Shown in pieces: positions 60,023-64,000 of a stretch of 64,000 nucleotides of DNA. Below the pieces are notes generated by a model. It had not been told where the DNA came from. It did not search any database and saw only the letters and a list, made by a program, of their open reading frames with translations. Position numbers and translations under genes: made by a program. Within the stretch, counting starts at the first letter, position 1, and every line of letters starts with the position of its first letter. This stretch comes from Streptomyces fuscichromogenes (lineage in GTDB: Bacteria; Actinomycetota; Actinomycetes; Streptomycetales; Streptomycetaceae): NCBI RefSeq assembly GCF_014645815.1, contig NZ_BMML01000032.1, positions 35,881 to 99,880 on the forward strand, given 5' to 3'.

Positions 60023-61516
60023 GTGTCCACGACCGTCGAAACCGTACAAGTCCTGCGTACCCGCTGGTCGTCCGAGAACGAGGCCGACCGCTTCACCGTG
60101 GACGACCCGGCGACCGGACGGCCCCTGGCGGTCATCCAGGGCGCCGACGCCGAGGGGGTCGACCAGGCGGTGCGGACCGCCCACGAAGCCCACTACGCGT
60201 GGAAGGCCCGCACCCCGCGCGAGCGTGGCCGCTGGCTGTGGAAGGCCGCCCAGGTGATCCGTGAGCACGCCGACGAGATCGCGGCCCTGGAGTCCAGCGA
60301 CAACGGCAAGCCCTACTCCCAGGCACGCCAGTTCGACCTGGAGGGCGCGGTCACCATCTTCGAGATGTTCGCCGGTCTGTGCGAGGCGATGCCCGGCCAG
60401 GTCCGTGACGCGGGCAGCATGCTCGACGTCACGGTGTCCGAGCCGTTCGGCGTGGTGGGCGCGATCGTGCCGTTCAACTGGCCCCCGCTGCACACCGCGG
60501 GCAAGCTCGCCCCCGCCCTGGCGGCAGGCAACGCCGTGGTCATGAAGCCGCCGGAGCAGGCGCCGCTGTCGGTGCTGCGCATCGCCGAACTGGTCCAGTC
60601 GGTGCTGCCGGACGACGTCGTGCACATCGTGCCCGGCGGCGGCTCCACCGGCGCCCACCTGGCCGGTCACAAGCTGGTCGGCAAGATCTCCTTCACCGGC
60701 GCGCCCGCCACGGGCCAGGCCGTGATCAAGACGGCCGCCGACAACCTGACGCCGACGCTGATGGAACTCGGCGGCAAGAACGCCCTGATGATCTTCGATG
60801 ACGCCGACCTGGAGTCGGCAGTGCCGTGGGCGGTCGAGGGCGGCTACTTCAACCAGGGCGAGGCGTGCACCGCCGCCTCGCGGGTCCTGGTCCACGCCGA
60901 CCTGCACGACGAGGTGGCCCGCCGCCTCGCCGCCGCCGTCGGACGGCTGAAGGTCGGCGCCGGCCGTGACGCGGGCACCCACGTCGGCCCGCTGGTCAGC
61001 CCCGCGCAGCGGCAGCGGGTGCTGGACTACCTGGAGATCGGCGTCGGCGAGGGCGCCACGATCGCCGCGCAGGCGCCCCTGCCCACCGACCCGGACCTGG
61101 CGGACGGCTACTACGTGCCGCCGACCCTGTTCACCGGCGTCACCCCCGAGATGCGGATCGCGCGGGAGGAGATCTTCGGACCGGTCGTGTGCCTGATCCC
61201 CTTCCGGAACGAGGCCGAGGCCGTCCGTATCGCCAACGGCACCGAGTTCGGCCTGGTCGCAGGCGTGTTCACCCGCGACTCCGAGCGTGCCCTGCGGGTC
61301 AGCCGCGAGCTGCGGGCCGGCATCGTGTTCGTCAACCACTACAACCGCTCGTTCACCGGCACCCCGTTCGGCGGTGTGGGTGCCAGCGGGTACGGGCGTG
61401 AGCACGCCCTGGAGACGCTGCGGGAGTACAGCTTCAGCCGCAGCCTGCGCCTGCCCTCCGGCCGCGAGGCGATCCCCCGCTGGGCGCCGTCCCTCGACGT
61501 CGTCGGCGAAGCCTGA
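60023..61516 (+). CDS. Aldehyde dehydrogenase (betaine-aldehyde-dehydrogenase-like)
   Basis: A 497-residue NAD(P)-dependent enzyme. FGVVGAIVPFNWPPLHTAGKLAPALAAGNAVVMKPPEQAP, FTGAPATGQAV, the general-base Glu in TLMELGGKNA and the nucleophile Cys 282 in NQGEACTAASR are in place. The C-terminal EEIFGPVVCLIPF and GTPFGGVGASGYGREHALE complete the fold. CAGGAGG before the GTG at 60023 fixes the start. It lies 51 bases after the GMC gene. Confidence 0.92.
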   Translation: MSTTVETVQVLRTRWSSENEADRFTVDDPATGRPLAVIQGADAEGVDQAVRTAHEAHYAWKARTPRERGRWLWKAAQVIREHADEIAALESSDNGKPYSQARQFDLEGAVTIFEMFAGLCEAMPGQVRDAGSMLDVTVSEPFGVVGAIVPFNWPPLHTAGKLAPALAAGNAVVMKPPEQAPLSVLRIAELVQSVLPDDVVHIVPGGGSTGAHLAGHKLVGKISFTGAPATGQAVIKTAADNLTPTLMELGGKNALMIFDDADLESAVPWAVEGGYFNQGEACTAASRVLVHADLHDEVARRLAAAVGRLKVGAGRDAGTHVGPLVSPAQRQRVLDYLEIGVGEGATIAAQAPLPTDPDLADGYYVPPTLFTGVTPEMRIAREEIFGPVVCLIPFRNEAEAVRIANGTEFGLVAGVFTRDSERALRVSRELRAGIVFVNHYNRSFTGTPFGGVGASGYGREHALETLREYSFSRSLRLPSGREAIPRWAPSLDVVGEA

Positions 61517-61548
61517 CCGGTGTCCGCACCCGTGCAAGGTGGTCGCAG

Positions 61549-62556
61549 GTGAGTACGACGATGCGCGCGGCGGTCTGCGTCGAGGCGGGCGGTCCCGAGG
61601 TCCTGCGGATCCGCGAACTCCCGGTCCCCGAGGTCCGCGACGGCTGGAGCCTGGTCCGCGTGGAAGGCGCGGGCCTGAACCGCTCCGAGCTGAGAACCCG
61701 CCAGGGACACTCCCCGGGTGTCTCCTTCCCCCGCGTGCTCGGCATCGAGTGCGTGGGGACCGTGGCCGACTCCACCGACCCCCGGCTGCCGGCCAGGACC
61801 ACCGTCGCGGCGGTGATGGGGGAGATGGGCCGCAAGTTCGACGGCGGCTACGCGCAGTACGCGCTGCTGCCCGACGACCTGCTGATGCCGGTGACCACCA
61901 CCCTGCCGTGGGAGGTGCTGGCCGCGCTGCCCGAGACCTACCTGACCGCGCACGGTGCCCTGGACACCCTGGGCTTCGCACCGGACGGCGGCGGCCGGCT
62001 GCTGATCCGCGGCGGCACCTCCTCGGTGGGGCTGGCGGCGGTGCGGATCGCCGCCGCCCAGGGGGTCGAGACCGCGGCCACCACCCGGAGCGAGGAGAAG
62101 GCCGGGGCCCTGAAGGCGGCCGGCGCCGACCACGTCCTTCTGGACGACGCCGGGCCGCTGACGGACACCGTGCGCGCGCTGTGGCCCGAGGGCCCGGACC
62201 ACGTCCTGGACCTCGTCGGAACCCGCACCGTGCCGGACTCGCTGCGGCTGGTGCGCCGGGGCGGGACGGTCTGCGTGGCGGGCTCGCTCAGCGGCTGGCT
62301 GCTCCCCGACTTCGAACCGATCGCGACGATCCCGACCGGAACCAGGCTCACCGCCTTCCACAGCGACACCCTCAGGGGCAGCGCCGGCCAGGGGCTGTTG
62401 CAGCGGATCGTCGACGAGGTGGAGGCGGGCGTCTACCGGCCCGACCTCGACCGCGTCCTCGCGCTGGACGACATCGTGGCCGCCCACCGCCGCATGGAGG
62501 CCGACGAGGCCACCGGCAAGACGGTCGTACTGCCCTGGGCCGCCGCCGGCACATGA
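61549..62556 (+). CDS. Zinc-independent medium-chain reductase (quinone oxidoreductase type)
   Basis: A 335-residue NADPH-dependent enzyme. MRAAVCVEAGGPEVLRIREL, GAGLNRSELRTRQGH, LGIECVGTV and the cofactor motif LLIRGGTSSVGLAAVRIAAAQG identify the quinone-oxidoreductase/enoyl-reductase branch. No cysteine cluster or zinc ligands are present. It may reduce a quinone or activated double bond. Its stop lies within the first unit of the 12-base repeat at 62551. Confidence 0.86.
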   Translation: MSTTMRAAVCVEAGGPEVLRIRELPVPEVRDGWSLVRVEGAGLNRSELRTRQGHSPGVSFPRVLGIECVGTVADSTDPRLPARTTVAAVMGEMGRKFDGGYAQYALLPDDLLMPVTTTLPWEVLAALPETYLTAHGALDTLGFAPDGGGRLLIRGGTSSVGLAAVRIAAAQGVETAATTRSEEKAGALKAAGADHVLLDDAGPLTDTVRALWPEGPDHVLDLVGTRTVPDSLRLVRRGGTVCVAGSLSGWLLPDFEPIATIPTGTRLTAFHSDTLRGSAGQGLLQRIVDEVEAGVYRPDLDRVLALDDIVAAHRRMEADEATGKTVVLPWAAAGT

Positions 62557-62608
62557 ACCGACACATGAACCGACACATGAACCGACATGAGCCTGCACAT
62601 GAACCGAC
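62551..62608. repeat. 12-base tandem repeat carrying serial ATG codons
   Basis: ACATGAACCGAC occurs three times head to tail (62551-62586) and once more at 62597-62608 after a degenerate 10-base unit. The first unit contains the TGA stop of the reductase, overlapping an ATG. The repeated ATGs are in a frame different from the downstream monooxygenase. Confidence 0.85.
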
Positions 62609-62682
62609 GGACGAGCTCACGGATGACGCACCACCACGTGACGAGCATCCATCCACTTCCTATGCGGACCAGGAGCGCTGCC

Positions 62683-63987
62683 ATGATGACCGAGTTCGTC
62701 GAGACCGCCGTCGTCGGAGGGGGCCAGCAAGGGTGCTCGGTCGCGGGTTCGCTCGCCCGGCTCGGCTACCACGCGGTGGTCTTCGAGCGGGGAGAGATCG
62801 GCCAGGCCTGGGCGAAGGAGCGCTGGGAGAGCCTGCGCGTCAACACGCCCAACCGGACCGTCACGTTCCCCGGCATGCCCTACGACGGCGACGACCCCGA
62901 GGGGTACATGCCCGCCCGTGAGGTCGCCTCCCGGCTGCGGCGCTACGTGGCCGAGGCGGGCATCGACGTGCGCGAGCACACCCCCGTGCGGTCGGTCGAG
63001 GCACCCGTCGACGCCCCCGCCCACCCCGACGCGCGCTTTCGGCTGCACCTGGAGAACGGCCGGACCGTCGAGGCCCGCAACGTCGTCGCCGCCCTCGGTG
63101 GCTACTCCGCGCCGCGCCTGCCCGAACTGACCGCCCGGATCGACCCCTCCGTCACCCAGCTGCACACCCGCTACTACCGCGACCCCGGGTCCCTGCCGCC
63201 CGGCGCGGTGCTCGTCGTCGGCTCGGGGAACAGCGGCCAGCAGATCGCCGAGGACCTGCGCGACGCCGGCCGGCAGGTGTACCTCGCGGTCGGCCGGCAC
63301 AAGACCTCGCCACGCCGCTACCGCGGTGCCCAGGTCCTGGACTGGCTGCAACTGCTGCCGCTGGAGGGCAACCTGGAGTCCGCGTCCGGCGGGCGCGGCG
63401 ACTCACCCGTACTGCCCGGCGTGTCCGTGCTCAGCGGCAAGGCGGGCGGCCGCGACCTCAGCCTCGGCGTGCTGGCCCGCAAGGGCGTCACCCTCGTCGG
63501 CACGGTCCGCGGCGCGCAGGGCACCACCCTGCTGCTGGAGGACAACGTCCGCGCGATCGCACGGGACGCCGCGCGCGCCGAGAGCGAACTCCTGCGGGCC
63601 ATCGACACCGCGATAGCGCAGCACGGCCTGGTCGTGCCCGAGCGCACCCCCGTACCGCCCTTCGACCCCTCGCTGTTCGAGGACCACGGGGACGAACTGG
63701 ACCTGGCCGCCCGGAACATCACGACGATCGTCTGGGCCACGGGGTTCGTGCCCGACTACCGCATCCTGCCCCGCGCCGCCCTGGACGCCGGCGGCATGCC
63801 GGTGCACCGTGCGGGGACCGGCTCCCTGCCGGGGCTGTACTACGCGGGCCTGCCCGAGGGCGGCTCGGTGATGCCCCTGCTCATCGCCTCCACCCGGGTC
63901 CAGGCCGAGCGGGTCGCCCGTGGGATCCACCTGGACAACACCCTGCGCCACCGCTCGCCGGCGGCGCTCGGCCGACTCTGGGGCTGA
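62683..63987 (+). CDS. Flavoprotein monooxygenase (class B, FMO/N-hydroxylase-like)
   Basis: A 434-residue NAD(P)H- and FAD-dependent enzyme. FAD motif AVVGGGQQGCSVAGSLAR, then FERGEIGQAWAKERWESLRVNTPN; the NADPH site is VLVVGSGNSGQQIAEDL; an ATG-like WATGFVPDYR precedes the C terminus. Group B members hydroxylate N or S atoms or insert oxygen beside carbonyls. The start is the ATG pair at 62683/62686 with AGGAG upstream; the in-frame ATG at 62587 in the repeat is rejected. An N-oxidation of the 3,4-AHBA amine is conceivable. The gene ends 13 bases before the window edge and the cluster likely continues. Confidence 0.85.
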   Translation: MMTEFVETAVVGGGQQGCSVAGSLARLGYHAVVFERGEIGQAWAKERWESLRVNTPNRTVTFPGMPYDGDDPEGYMPAREVASRLRRYVAEAGIDVREHTPVRSVEAPVDAPAHPDARFRLHLENGRTVEARNVVAALGGYSAPRLPELTARIDPSVTQLHTRYYRDPGSLPPGAVLVVGSGNSGQQIAEDLRDAGRQVYLAVGRHKTSPRRYRGAQVLDWLQLLPLEGNLESASGGRGDSPVLPGVSVLSGKAGGRDLSLGVLARKGVTLVGTVRGAQGTTLLLEDNVRAIARDAARAESELLRAIDTAIAQHGLVVPERTPVPPFDPSLFEDHGDELDLAARNITTIVWATGFVPDYRILPRAALDAGGMPVHRAGTGSLPGLYYAGLPEGGSVMPLLIASTRVQAERVARGIHLDNTLRHRSPAALGRLWG

Positions 63988-64000
63988 CCACCACCGGCCC

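Noticed and set aside
62551..62608. CRISPR-like repeat
   Set aside because: Units are 12 bases with no spacers and no cas genes; a simple tandem repeat.
48091..63987. Assignment to cremeomycin, platensimycin, ferroverdin or manumycin-type clusters
   Set aside because: They share the 3,4-AHBA-type enzymes, but the diazo/nitrite enzymes, terpene genes, nitrosating copper oxidase and polyketide synthases needed for those products are absent from the visible part.
1..64000. tRNA, rRNA or riboswitch
   Set aside because: No cloverleaf, rRNA-like segment or recognisable aptamer was noticed on reading; a covariance-model search would be decisive.

Overview
The window is chromosomal DNA from a high-GC actinomycete, most likely a Streptomyces. 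Third codon positions are strongly G/C, many genes start with GTG behind GGAG-type ribosome binding sites, and TetR regulators are abundant. It carries an AfsA/gamma-butyrolactone-receptor pair, a mycofactocin locus and a secondary-metabolite cluster. It looks like an accessory arm region: ordinary catabolic genes are interspersed with decayed insertion sequences and broken genes. No rRNA, tRNA or CRISPR was seen.

Layout. 0-9.3 kb: redox and stress genes (a partial FUSC-like protein, zinc alcohol dehydrogenase, MmyB-type regulator, two aldo/keto reductases, LtrA, a secreted beta-propeller protein, an NTF2-like protein) plus a glycosidase remnant. 9.46-10.35 kb: an IS5-family element with inverted repeats and a dead transposase. 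10.5-13.4 kb: a large GMC dehydrogenase divergent from a TetR gene, with a palindromic operator between them. 14.4-21.8 kb: a complete mycofactocin locus (mftR, mftG, mftABCDEF). 22-25.8 kb: a CoA-chemistry module (CaiB-type transferase, crotonase, degenerate amidohydrolase). 25.8-31 kb: relics of IS elements, a rhamnosidase and a histidine kinase around an intact Gfo/Idh - VOC - TetR group. 31-36.6 kb: a NitT/TauT-type ABC transporter divergent from a CitA-type two-component system. 36.6-43.5 kb: a COG4705 membrane protein, a NarL-type two-component system, an acyl-CoA dehydrogenase with TetR, and an aldo/keto reductase.

43.5-64 kb is the most interesting part, and it runs off the right edge. 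A gamma-butyrolactone receptor-like repressor and an AfsA-type butenolide synthase are transcribed divergently around an ARE-like operator. Two further copies of that operator lie upstream of an HsaA-like flavin monooxygenase and upstream of a StrR/NovG-like activator. The activator precedes GriI-like and GriH-like enzymes, the known two-step route from aspartate semialdehyde plus dihydroxyacetone phosphate to 3-amino-4-hydroxybenzoate (3,4-AHBA), and a dedicated aspartate kinase. A three-domain carboxylic acid reductase (adenylation-thiolation-reductase) is transcribed divergently from the activator. A tightly coupled set follows: P450, GMC oxidoreductase, aldehyde dehydrogenase, medium-chain reductase and a flavoprotein monooxygenase. 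I infer a butenolide-controlled pathway that makes 3,4-AHBA, probably reduces it to the aldehyde, and then tailors it oxidatively. The final product cannot be named from this window.
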